Source: Symbiodinium natans
Lineage: Eukaryota > Sar > Dinophyceae > Suessiales > Symbiodiniaceae
DNA length: 64,000 bases
Direction of reading: 5' to 3'
Assembly: GCA_905221605.1 (NCBI GenBank)
Contig: CAJNDS010002341.1
Location: forward strand, 295,083-359,082
Position numbers and translations under genes: made by a program. Each line of letters starts with the position of its first letter. Positions within the stretch are counted from its first letter, which is position 1. Under the pieces are notes generated by a model. It made no database searches, had not been told where the DNA came from, and saw only the letters and a program-made list of their open reading frames with translations. Of this stretch, positions 54,401 to 64,000 are shown piece by piece.

Positions 54401-55870
54401 CCTGGAAGTGAAGCCGGGTGAGTGCCAGCCTCAGCTCTGGCACCAGCCCGTGACCAGCTTGTAGCATGCTTGTAGCACGTAGCTAAACATAGCTGTGGCT
54501 TAAGGTTTGTGTTGCTGTCGGCGCCGGAGGGAACCGGCAAGAGCTGCTTCTTCCGGGCAATGGCGGGAATTTGGCAACTTGGGCTTGATTTGCTGGATGT
54601 GCGCGGGATGAAGACACGGAATGCCATGTAGCCTAGCAGTGCCCAGGCCGCACGCAAGTGGAGAAGTGTACCTCCCGGCCAAGACTCTCTTCCTGCCGCA
54701 GAAGCCTGGCTCTGACGCCTTTCAATGCCAGACTTGTCATGCGCACGTAGGTCCCGTATGTCCTGTCTGAGTGCTAGTACCGCACCCTTGCTGTTGTTGA
54801 GGTCTTACATTCCTCAGGGCACACTGAAGCAGGCAGTTGCCTACCCTTCCTGCTGGGGTCCTACTTCAGGTGCTGCATGGTGCTGCTCACTCAAGATCGT
54901 CCCTTTTTGGCAGTTCCCCACATGCCCCACATTTGCACGGTCTCAGGTGCCACCGAGTTCACGGACGAGGATGTTCAGGCGGCCCTGGAGGTGGAGACCT
55001 TGTTTGGAGCGATGGAGAGACAGAGTCAAGAGTGAAGAGGGCAAGGCTTGTCCGGAGATTGTCTCTGTTGTCTCTGTCAGGCCGTGCGCCTGACAACCCT
55101 GGAAGGCCTCGAAAAGCCTTTGAGAAGAGAGAAGAAGGAAAAACAGGGAAGAGAGCAAGCTCGATGTTTCCAGGTCGCCAGCTTCAGGATGAAGCCAATT
55201 GGGCAGCTGTCTTGTTTGCTTCGTAGTGGGTAAGGGCTTCCGTGCTGCCAAAGCTGCCCAGGCGATGTTGCTCTCAGGCGGTGAGCAGCAACGGCTCGCC
55301 ATTGCTCGTGTCTTGCTACGTGCTGCTGCCGTGCTTGCAGCGGTGGTCTCGTGCGGTGGTCTGTCCATGTCTTTGCCCTTCGAACATACAGCTCCAGCAC
55401 ACGGTCCAGGCAAACCTGCGGCACTGTTCCTGGATGAGGCTACCAGTGCCGGGGGCCATTGGACAAATGGCATCAAATGGCATGAAATGGCATGAAATGG
55501 CATGAAATGGCAATGGGCTGCCGAGCTGAGGCTCTTGGGGCTGAGGGCGCGTTAGAGGTCTTTCAACTGCTTCGACAGCGGCTTGCTCAAAACTGCTTCT
55601 CGATAGCTCGAGGGACCTTGCCGGAAGCTCTGCAGTGCTCTGCAGATGAGGCCGAAGAGCCTTCCTGAAGGTTCTGTGGTGATCACGGTGAGTTCCAGGC
55701 TCAGCGTGCCAGAGCTGAGGAACGCAGACCCACAGTGCTCGCAACCCATCCTCGTTAGGAACCTCAACTTGCAGTGATCCGAAGCTGAGGCCATGATGTG
55801 GAGCTTCTGAAGCCCGTTCATGATGCGCACTACACCTACGACGCTGAATCTGCCAGCTGGAAGTTGGAGT
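51416..55870 (+). CDS. ABC transporter, fused membrane and ATPase domains, SbmA/BacA/YddA type
   Basis: Exon-sized + strand segments give a whole transporter in order. The membrane domain shows EFWDTIEKKNISRFF (~51435), LCLLAFSKIILSTYGQYIGQ (~51560-51615), LSIRWRRSMTQWLLTKWLKA (51679-51740), NPDQRIQEDARLFVE (~51933), GWLLYITLLYSGVGAIVAHF (~52419-52480), VGQKLISINFGLQKYEA (~52545), ESIALYGSEPCEEQRL (~53408) and YLVLAPNYFRGQITLGTMFM (~53759-53820). GYRATVDRLSNFTQ (to 54059) follows. The ATPase part has a Walker A SAPEGTGKS (54518-54546), Q-loop LFLPQKP (~54686), signature LSGGEQQR (55271-55294) and Walker B LFLDEATSA (~55424-55450). NPDQRI, LxxRWR and the YF.G.I.LG segment are hallmarks of this family, which moves peptides, cobalamin or fatty acyl compounds across membranes. 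The first Gly of Walker A is Ala, and I could not locate a His in the H-loop. Confidence 0.85.
52862..52897 (+). repeat. Pentamer tract (CCAAC/CCGAC)n
   Basis: Seven or so CCMAC-type pentamers inside a presumed intron of the ABC transporter gene. Confidence 0.75.
55465..55512 (+). repeat. 10-bp tandem repeat CATGAAATGG
   Basis: Four to five units just downstream of the Walker B exon, most likely intronic. Confidence 0.85.
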
Positions 55871-56895
55871 AGATGGGTCAAGCAGCCCTTTCGTGTGTTT
55901 CACCCCCTCGAGCGTTGCCATGTTGGCAAGAAAGGTCCGACTTTGCTGTTGCGCATTCTGTCAAGAGGAAGGGGGGAAGGAGGGGAACGAGGGCAAGCAG
56001 GGAAGGAAGGAACGAGTCCTCAGAATTGCTGAAGCTCTGCAACGCATGAAGCCACTGCAGGTGCCGGTGCCTTGCTGGATAGGATTCGGGCGGCACTCCG
56101 AGCCCGCGGGCCGGGCGCGGTGCAGCTGCTCTGCCAGAGGCGCCCGCCCCAACCCCCCCCCCCCCCACTTTTCGCCGATGCAGAGCACACACGGGCATAG
56201 TGGCAGACGCACCCACACACACACACACACACACGCCCGCGGCGCCCACACACGTCCTCTACGAAGGTTTCAAGTGGCCGACCACGGGCAACGCGTCATC
56301 CGAGCCAAGGATTCCGAGCGGGGAACGCGGATCTGCAGTAGGGCTCATTTTTGGCACACGTGTGCCGCCACAAGTGTCACCACGAGTTATCCCTCTACCG
56401 CCCTGGGTCTGGACAGGAGTTGCGGCAAGGACTTGGCCAGGCGCCATGGGGCACAAACATCACAAACATGCTTGCACTCATTTTTTTTTTTGGTGAATTT
56501 CGCTTTTGCATCTTATGTTCAGTTTTTGCTGAACTCGGGTGGGCTTGTCCGGATGCTTGTCTGTCTTGGTGCCGGTTGTTAGACAGATTCGTGGACATTC
56601 ATGTGCTGGTGACAGTATGCAGAGTGTGTGCAGGTTGGGGTCGGGGCGAGTGATGAAGACGTGGTTGAGATGCTCCGTTGCCCGAAGCTCGGGGTTGAGG
56701 TGAGATCTCAGGAACGATCCGCATGATGATTTCGGGATCCAGAGTATGACCACGACTGCTAAGCTCGCCTCTCTCTCTCTTTGTCTGCAGAACATGGGTT
56801 CCAAGGCATGCGAGACTAGATGTTTCTGTATGCATGCCATGCACGCAAGTATGCCACATGCCATGACAGTGAACAAGTCGGATTGCTAGCATCTG
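55871..56895 (+). other. No gene recognised; CA microsatellite
   Basis: Probable 3' end of the ABC gene and spacer. C-runs at 56151-56166 and a (CA)n tract at 56211-56233. Confidence 0.4.
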
Positions 56896-57159
56896 GTGTG
56901 CCGGGCACTTGCACGTGATCTTCTAGTTGGAGCTGCGCAGTACGTGAACGCAACTTTTGCGAGAGAGCAAAGGGGAGAAAACGCCAGACAAAAGGAAGAG
57001 AAAGTGCGCGCAGCGTGCGCGCAGCAAGTGCGCACCTCTTACTTTTTCAACCTGGCGCTCAAAGGCATGGACATTGAAGGCCGCGGGGCTGTGGATTTGG
57101 ATGACTGGCTGCCGGCATCCCCAGGACCTTTTTTTGCCATATGCACGGTGTTTCCGTGA
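56896..57159 (+). CDS. Exon with a single EF-hand-like loop
   Basis: The frame reads KVRAACAQQVRTSYFFNLAL and then KGMDIEGRGAVDLDDW. The 12-residue loop D-I-E-G-R-G-A-V-D-L-D-D has the Gly at position 6, the hydrophobic residue at 8 and an acidic residue at 12 of an EF-hand, and FFNLALKGMD fits the entering helix. Position 5 is Arg rather than Asp/Asn, so calcium binding may be weak. It is probably one exon of a larger gene, and the frame ends at 57159 only because splicing is ignored. Neither the start nor partner exons were found. Confidence 0.4.
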   Translation: MCRALARDLLVGAAQYVNATFAREQRGENARQKEEKVRAACAQQVRTSYFFNLALKGMDIEGRGAVDLDDWLPASPGPFFAICTVFP

Positions 57160-57632
57160 TTTTTTTGCCCCGAGGCGGCTTCTTCGGGGACCCCTCAATC
57201 CAGCTCGCGCTGCAGTGGTACGGGAGGAAGCTTGAGATCTCATGTGACAAGCAGTGTTTGGTTCCCCAAGCAGGTGTCAACACTAAGGCGTTCCAATGTG
57301 AAGAGTGAGGCGTAGATGTTGCTGCGCGGGGCGCCCGCCTTGGGACCATGCGTTTTTCTCAGCCTGCTCGCTTCTTGGACTAAAACCGCGCGCTCACCTA
57401 GGCAGGGCGTGGCCGCGCTCGCCGTGCTCGAAAAGGTTGAACGCGAAATTCGAAACTGTCGTCGCTTTTGGACGCTCGTGTTCACCAAATGTGCAGCGGT
57501 CATGGCTTTTTTTGGACGTCTGCGTTGGCCAAATGCGAACCTTTCCCACGCTGGCGGAAATCTGGTTTGTTTGGTAGCCTTCTCGCACCCCAGTCGCGCT
57601 GCTGTCGAGGAGTTTCCTGAAATCGCGAAGAG

Positions 57633-57642
57633 TTTGGCTCAA
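57633..57642 (+). other. Possible relict of the dinoflagellate spliced leader
   Basis: TTTGGCTCAA, followed by AG, matches ten consecutive bases near the 3' end of the conserved dinoflagellate spliced leader and lies eleven bases before the kinase ATG. One A is extra relative to the leader end. A chance match cannot be excluded. Confidence 0.3.
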
Positions 57643-57653
57643 AGCAAACTATT

Positions 57654-59353
57654 ATGACGGGTTGTGACCATGGACTCTCCGCTCTGCCACCGGTTGGTAC
57701 CCTCACATCAAACGATGGGCACGAGGGAGCCACCAGGGGCTTCAAGCTCTTGATCGAAGCGAAGAAGTTCGATGATGGCTCTGGCTCAGATTCTGAAAGT
57801 AGCAGTGGAGCCAGCGCGAAATCCGGCAGTAGCCTGCTGTCACGAAGATCTCAGTCAAGCATGTACAAGTCTGGGTTGAGCATCTCGAAAGACACCATGG
57901 GAGATTCTCGCAGTTATCGAGAGTTGCTGGAAAGCAAGGGCTACAAGATCACAGGCAGGGTTTTGGATAAGGGCGTGATGTTTGACAGCGAGCCTTAGAG
58001 CAACAAGACCGTAATCGAGTGGTTTGCCCCATAGCCGCTAGGTGTCATCGGCCGCGGCCAGAACAGTGGCTTCCTGGTCCATTCCGCTGTCCGAGAATCA
58101 CAGGAATACGCAGTGAAGGTCTCCATTGAGACGGGCCAGGAGACGGGGAGAGGGTAGACAGCGGTAGGTATCACCCGGGCTGGGCCTTTGCTGTTTGCTG
58201 TTTGCTTTGAGCGTCGTGCAAATCATCTGCTGAGAGAGACGTGGAGGGTGTACAGAAGAGAGTCAGAGTCAGTTGGAGTTGGAGAGATCTCACATACCTG
58301 TCATAACTCCCTACCTGTCCCTACCTTCTGAATGGTCTTGCGAGGAAGGCACCAATGGGGACGCCATCCGCAAAGAGTACCAAGTTTTGAGTCGACTTCA
58401 GCACGAGAGAATTGTGAAGGTGTATGGTCTCGAAGATGAGCTTGACGAAGGTGTCAAAGGCGTTGCGATGATCCTGGAGTTGTGTCGTGGTAGCACACTG
58501 AACCGGTGGCTGCCATGGTACGACAAAGGCACCATTGTTCTGGACGTGGCCTGCCGACGGCAGTGTTTGACACAGATCGCTTCTGCAATTGCTTACCTGC
58601 ATTCAGTCGGGATCGCCCACCGCGACCTCCATTCAAAGAATGTGGTCGTGCATGCCGTCAAGACAAGCGGCAGATATGAGAGCGAGTCAGTGCAGGTGAA
58701 GGTCATTGACCTAGGCTGCGCCCGAAGCATTGACAGCGAGGAGGCCATGGAAGCTGCTCGCTTGCAGTGTCGACTTCTCAACAAGCTATGTAGGAGAAGG
58801 AATCAGGCACAGGAGAATTCAGGAAGAACTTGAAGAACCCTACATCCAGTTTCTATCACAGAAGCTCCTGCCAGTAGCCTCTCTAGCTCAGAGCACCTCA
58901 AAAGTGAAACTGAGGCTGACATTAACGTGAACATTCTTCCCGTCGGAGCGACGCGGCCTTGCGATGTCTTCGCATTGGGCTTGCTGGGTGCTTCCCTGGT
59001 TGCCGGCAAGGAGGTGTCCAGCTGGACGGCGCCCCCACTTTTTTTTGGGAGAGTTTCACAGGAAAAATATGCCTAGTATTCCGACGTGTTTTCTTACAAG
59101 GATGCTTGCCGTTCCTAATGTGAAGCTATGCAAGGTGGTTCCGACCGGAGCACCTCCAGAAGACGCTGCCCGAAAGCTTCGTCTGCCGCCTTCCGGGCGG
59201 AAGGACACTGAGATGACGGCTTCCTTCAGAGACTTCCTGCTCGCTTTGCTCGATACAGATCACAGCCATCGGCTCACGGCTTCTGAAGCAATGTACAGGA
59301 TACCCAAGGAGTCTGAATGGCTTGAGATCACTGCCAAAAAGATTTCGCTGTGA
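57654..59353 (+). CDS. Protein kinase (multi-exon)
   Basis: The start is at ATG 57654 (MTGCDHGLSALPPVGTLTSN), with a Ser-rich leader. Exon 1 (57654-57954) runs through YKIT and is joined by a GC-AG intron (57955-58041) to the Gly-loop VIGRGQNSGFLV and AVKV lysine (exon 2, 58042-58139). A GA-AG intron (58140-58344) leads to exon 3, with the alpha-C Glu (RKEYQVLSRLQHERIVKVYG), hinge ELCRGSTL, catalytic loop AHRDLHSKNVVV (~58615) and VIDLGCARS, a DLG in place of DFG. After a diverged activation segment, DVFALGLLGASLVAGKE (~58960) is subdomain IX, and DHSHRLTASEAM (~59260) is subdomain XI. The stop is at 59351-59353. HRDLHxxN leans toward the tyrosine-kinase-like or a lineage-specific group, but substrate and pathway are unknown. 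No signal peptide or membrane span is apparent. Confidence 0.85.
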
Positions 59354-62300
59354 ACAGCTTGGCCTCCCATATGGGAGTAGCTTGCTTTTCCCTCACAGCT
59401 AGAGCTAATTCAACGTGCGCTCGCTCGCACTGGTACGCAAAATGACACAATATTTCTCTGAAAGGACGGAGACTGGCACTAAGGCGACTGTCGAGTGTGT
59501 ATACATATATATATATATGTGTCTATATGTATATGGATATCTGTAAATGCGCATATTTATATGACACGTACATACATGCATACTCGAGAGCATGCCCATC
59601 TCCCCCAACGGTCACAACGCCGCATCGCTCGATGCTCCGGACGTGGTCGCGGACATCGGACCAGCAGCTCTCCTGTGCATCAGCATCCCGGATGGAAACC
59701 TGAGGGGTGGATCTGGGATGCGTGTTTTCCACAGGCTTGCTTTGTAGTGCGGCTAGCGCTGGCCATTGGCAGTTTATGATACGGCCTGATCCTGCTGGAG
59801 TTCCGCAAAACTGTTCTCAAACTGTTCTGAACCTGTGCTGTGCATGACGGTCGAACGTGGACCAGTCGGCAAACCACGCAGGTGTAGATAATTGTCACAG
59901 GAGTCGTTCACATGGATTGATAGCATACAACATAGGCATGTGGAAACTGCACCAGTCCAATACTGGAGACTCCAGCCAGGGCTCCGAATCTCTCGCGGCC
60001 CAAGCGGGCCGTTTCACCAAGCTTCCTGACACACGCACCCTGCTGGAGTGCGAACGAAAGAACGTGCTGCAACATGCTGGGCTTGCTGGGCTTGCTGGTC
60101 TTCTGAACCTTGCGTGACCTGGCCTCGTTCAACAGGCTTTTGCCAGCCTCGGGTGCGATCGCGAAGGCTTCGCTGACCTTCGCAACATCCGGGCTCTCAG
60201 CCCAGCGTGACCAGCTGAACTGGCGTCATCTTTGTTGCCATTTTTGTCGATGCTCATACGGGCAAAGGCTCGCTTCAATCCGTCGAAGCATCCAGACGTG
60301 GAGGCATCCGATAGCAGGGCAACCGTCCACCCACCAACACCTTAGGGTTTCGATGCGGCAAGCACAGCCGTGTGACTGTCCCATTGTTTTGTCGTGAACT
60401 CCAGGCAGGACGCAAGAGCCAGAAGGAGGCCTGTCGCAAGATGTGAGAAGTCTTCGCGTTGTGTCTGTAGCTTCTTGTCCAAAGAATTGGCCCGAGGTTA
60501 CGTTCGAGCTGATTTCGGAACTTGGCAGCAGCGGTGAGCTGCAGCGACTCGGACAGCAGACGGATGCTAACTAAGGTAAGCCCGCCAAGACATTCTGGTT
60601 AGAATGAAGTCCATCTCCCTTGCTCAGGATCTCGCTCGGGGACTTTGCCAGGTACTACGAGACCATCTCTGCGGGGACCGCCAGTTGAGAAGTTGGGTGT
60701 CTGGATCTGGATGCATCTGGATTCGCAGGATCCAGGACGATCAGTACTTCGGACACATCGTGCGCAGTGTCTGGGGTGCCTGAGCCTCAGGACGAGCAGC
60801 GGAGTGTACCGTCCCGAACCGCACGGATCCTGTCCTCCCATGGCTGAGTTGCCACAGAGTGCCGCCAATGACATGGCAGGGAACGCGCTATCTGCTCAGA
60901 CTGCTGTGCAATGTCGAGCGAAAGCTTTTGAAAACTGCTGCTTTCTCGAATGTGACCTCAACTTTCGCTCACGTCAATTGGTTGACTCGTTGGTTGGCTG
61001 AGGCACCGCTGCTATGAAGGACACATCACCTCTACTGAGGGAGGCCTGTGCGGACCTTATGCAGTCTCGAGACGGGCATGAGACCCCGGCTCAGAGCAGA
61101 ATTCAAACATTTCCAATTCGGCCAATGTACAGTCGGATCGCTCAAGGGCTCGCGCGTCGAAGCCCCCCCGTCGGGACTCTACCGATTGCCTACCTAGCCT
61201 GCACAGCCTCGTAAAGACAACACGTGCTTAGACCTTCTGCCAGAAGCCCTGCAGCATATGGTAGCATGTTCTAGAATGATCGGGGGCGGGGTGTTGGACG
61301 GGTTTGCATCCAGCTTTCCAAGTGGGCAGTTCATCTCTTCCATCGGTTTTGTGTCCATGTGCTCATGACATTCTGGCGTTGCAGCGCTTCGTGAAGTCCC
61401 ATTGACCTGTATACCCAGCAATGTACCGTGCTTCACACCGGACATCGTGCTGCCATCTCTTGGCCCAAACGCCACCCCACCAACACCTGCAGAATTCGGT
61501 AGATGGTAGAGCGGCCATTTTTTGCACAGAGGGGGTAGATTCAATGTTGGACAAAGTGACCTTACGGCTGAGCACTCTTTAAGCAGAGCGGAGTTCAACT
61601 TTCCCAAGTCGTCGTTGTGAACGATGCCACACTGATTTGCACGAACCGAGCACCCTGACTGGTCCGGATGCGCCAGTTCGGTTGAGCATGGAGTCAACAC
61701 CTCGGAGCTGTGAGAAGAGCTTCTGCTTAGAGATGAAGGGGTGACTTCTTGTCAAAAATGAAGGAAGACTCTGAGCCTGTGTGTGAGCAGGGAACTTGAC
61801 AGCTCGCGCTCTGTGGCCCGGGTGCGTGACCAGGCCAGGGTCTTCAAGAAAAGAAGCAGAGCGAGCTGAGAGCATTCCCAAAAGCCCAAAAGCCCAAAAG
61901 CATTTTTTTCAACAAAAGGGAGGGGGGGCTTTCTTTTCTGTTTTTTTCAGGATCGCTCCTGGGACTTCACGCGGGAGTTGCCCTGTCCTTGTGCTTCACT
62001 GCGATCGACTCGGTGCGGGCTCGTTGTTCTGAGGCGCTCGCTGCGGGATTCCTGTGCACGCTTCAAAGGCGAGGAGGTGCAAGCTCTTCGCCGAAGCAGC
62101 GAAGAGGTTCCAGATCGGACAGTCTGCTGCAAAATTTCCACCTCAAAGTGCCGAAGGTGCCGAAGGTGCCAAAAGTGCCTCAGCATTGCCAGGTGGAGAG
62201 GAGTCTGCTGAGGAGGCAGCTGGATGAAAGTGCAGCCTGGCAGGCACCTGAAGCGCCACGGGAACGGGGCTACGGGGCTACGGGAGCGTGTGCCGGGGGA

Positions 62301-63181
62301 GAAAATCTCGGCTTCGGCCGGCGCCAGGACTTCTTGGGCGGCTTCAGCAGCAGCATCGTGCGATTCTGAGTGTTTGTGCGTCAGGGATGTCCGAAGAGGG
62401 TGTTTGGTGTACTTATTGCACTCAGTGCAACTGAAGTGTACTTCCAAGTGTACTTTACGTGTACACTGTACTTAGAGTACTTGCACAGGGAGCTACGAAG
62501 AGAGACTCACATGGAGTTCTGGAGTATGAGTGCATTGAAGTTGCTAGGCCTGCTAGGCCAAGTACGAAGGGCATAAAACCTTAATGCGCAGCAGAGACAG
62601 CACTGCGTGCCCTTGCCTTGGTCCATGCGCGGCCGTGCCCTGTCCCCCGCAGTGCCTTCAGGGTGCCGGGTCAAGGCGGTCAGCGTGGCCCCGGCGCCAC
62701 ACTGCCGATCCCGGAAGATCTCAGTTCTCCATGCGAAGTCTCCAAAATGAACGGTGGGACACCGTCGCAAGACGCGGTGAGAACAGATCACGACTTCCCA
62801 GAACAGAACAGACTACACCTGCTTGATAGTTGTTTGACTTGTCCAGAGTGTTCGAAGAGAACGGCCGAGGACCTCAGGCTGGAGAGCATGCATACTGAAA
62901 CAAATCGGCGGCTGGAAATGTCCAGGACTAAGGCTCGAAAAGGCGGATGCTGACATGCTGCCGTACTGCCCTGCTCTGCCAAGAGGCTCGACAATCGCTT
63001 GATCAAAGTGGAGGAGGCCGCGCACACGCACAAGTGCCTGTCCATACTTGGAGATGCTGGAGATGAGTGAAAGCTGATCACCTGATGTTCAAGTCGCGTG
63101 TCAAGCGGGACGGCCTTGCGGATTAGCACAGCCGCTCTTGCCCAACGGCCTTGTGGTTTCCTACTGTAGGTGTAGTTCGCC
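59354..63181 (+). other. Unassigned region with a few exon-like frames
   Basis: TA/TG microsatellite at 59497-59530. Candidate + strand exons are ASLGCDREGFADLRNIRAL (~60140-60205), NWPEVTFELISELGSSGELQ (~60484-60545), ISLGDFARYYETISAG (~60628-60675) and VERSLLRRQLDESAAWQA (~62191-62245). None can be placed in a family by eye. The spacing is like other multi-exon genes of the array, so at least one further gene is likely here. Confidence 0.3.
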
Positions 63182-64000
63182 ATGGCCTCCAAATTTCTGT
63201 GCCTCGCTCTGCTGGTGTCAGCGCGTGCTGAAGATGCGGCGAAGGACGGGGTGATGTTCCATCATCTGCCTTGCGGATCAAATGTTCCCATGACCGAGGT
63301 AAAAGTCGATTTCTTTGCGGAAGCTGGCTGTCCGTTTTGCCGGGAAGCCGTCGCAGGTCCCGTGGGGCACTCAGAAACCCTCAACACCACCTTGCAACCC
63401 GCCTCATGGTGCCACACACAGTTAACGCCACGCAAAGCTTCTCGGTTCATGGCAAGGTCAACAAGACCTTGTCAACACCCAGCGTGGCGGCTATCATGGA
63501 CTCAATTGACTCATTGTCTTCGTTTGTGTTCTGACTCTATCGGGACAACTCCTCCTTGTCCGCCGTCTCTGTGCCGTGCGGTGTGCCTGTCTGAAGAGGA
63601 CTTCGAGTTCTTTCCCTTCGGCAATGCTTATTTCGTCACCTCCGAATGCAAAGGGGCCGGGGAGTATGAAACTTGGTCAGCGCTTTGCCAACTTGAAGCG
63701 AAACTGCTTCGATGGTTTCAAGCACCCGTTCAAGTTCCAGCTGACTCTCTTGCGCGCATTCTTGCTCCACATCTCTTGCTGTTTTTGCTTCTGACCTCTT
63801 CCGCACTTCTCATATTCACTTGTATTCACTTGTATTCATGTGTATTCATGTGTATTCACTTGTATTCGCTTGAGTTCACCAGTATTTACTTGCATTCGTT
63901 GGTTTTCATTTACATTCAGCCACGTTCAGCGATTTGTTTACGAGCTCAGGATATGACGGCGCGCAAGTGTTTCAACAAGAAGTGTGGAGCTGGAGCGTCC
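63182..64000 (+). CDS. GILT-family thiol reductase, cut by the window edge
   Basis: The ATG at 63182 gives MASKFLCLALLVSARAEDAA, a signal peptide. VKVDFFAEAGCPFCREAVAG follows, with the CxxC active site CPFC (~63340). EDFEFFPFGNAYFVTSECKG (~63595) contains the PFGNA motif of gamma-interferon-inducible lysosomal thiol reductase proteins. These reduce disulphides in acidic vesicles or outside the cell. The frame happens to stay open to base 64000, but the part between the two motifs reads poorly. A neighbouring frame contains VNKTLSTPSVAAIMDSID, which fits the family better, so one or two introns are likely between 63360 and 63600. After about 63700 the open frame runs through a 10-bp repeat and is probably not coding. 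The family's second Cys-rich block is not fully visible. Confidence 0.75.
   Translation, partial: MASKFLCLALLVSARAEDAAKDGVMFHHLPCGSNVPMTEVKVDFFAEAGCPFCREAVAGPVGHSETLNTTLQPASWCHTQLTPRKASRFMARSTRPCQHPAWRLSWTQLTHCLRLCSDSIGTTPPCPPSLCRAVCLSEEDFEFFPFGNAYFVTSECKGAGEYETWSALCQLEAKLLRWFQAPVQVPADSLARILAPHLLLFLLLTSSALLIFTCIHLYSCVFMCIHLYSLEFTSIYLHSLVFIYIQPRSAICLRAQDMTARKCFNKKCGAGAS
63812..63920 (+). repeat. 10-bp degenerate tandem repeat TATTCACTTG
   Basis: About ten units with substitutions (TATTCATGTG, AGTTCACCAG, CATTCGTTGG). Likely non-coding although one frame is open across it. Confidence 0.8.

Overview
The window looks like nuclear DNA of a dinoflagellate, most likely a symbiodiniacean. The reasons are: coding broken into many short exons separated by introns of about 50-250 bp; introns that start with GC or GA as often as GT and end in AG followed by G; at least eight genes or gene fragments all on the + strand from about 13.7 kb to the right edge; a TTTAGGG-type telomeric repeat; a copia-type gag-protease on the other strand; and long triplet and purine microsatellites. 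Exon edges are inferred by eye from protein family conservation, so most gene limits are approximate.

Region 1 (0.6-6.0 kb, - strand): a run of intronless ORFs. In transcription order they are a gag split by a -1 frame change, a zinc knuckle and a copia-like aspartic protease active site, two short coiled-coil ORFs, and a 430-codon ORF with an RS-rich start and an HGTS motif that may be ADP-ribosyltransferase-like. No integrase or reverse transcriptase is visible. Region 2 (6.0-13.7 kb): gene-poor and repeat-rich. It holds a diverged ~200-bp repeat with a hairpin, a TTCGAAG-rich patch, 1.6 kb of CTA-type microsatellite with a heptamer array inside, an interstitial telomeric tract of almost 15 units, and a ~105-bp degenerate tandem repeat.

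Region 3 (13.7-64 kb, + strand): a unidirectional gene array. It contains a Pumilio/PUF RNA-binding protein behind a glutamine-rich exon; a coiled-coil gene of small exons; a CAP-Gly plus coiled-coil gene resembling dynactin p150; a cysteine-rich, probably secreted gene; a signal-peptide, heavily glycosylated single-pass membrane protein; an unidentified 390-codon ORF; an ABC transporter of the SbmA/BacA/YddA type; an EF-hand-like exon; a protein kinase; and, cut by the right edge, a GILT-family thiol reductase. The gaps hold microsatellites and isolated exon-like reading frames that I could not assign. No operon logic applies. Shared orientation is the main organisation, and the genes have no evident common pathway beyond cytoskeletal transport (CAP-Gly/coiled coil) and membrane or secretory functions (ABC, GILT, membrane protein).
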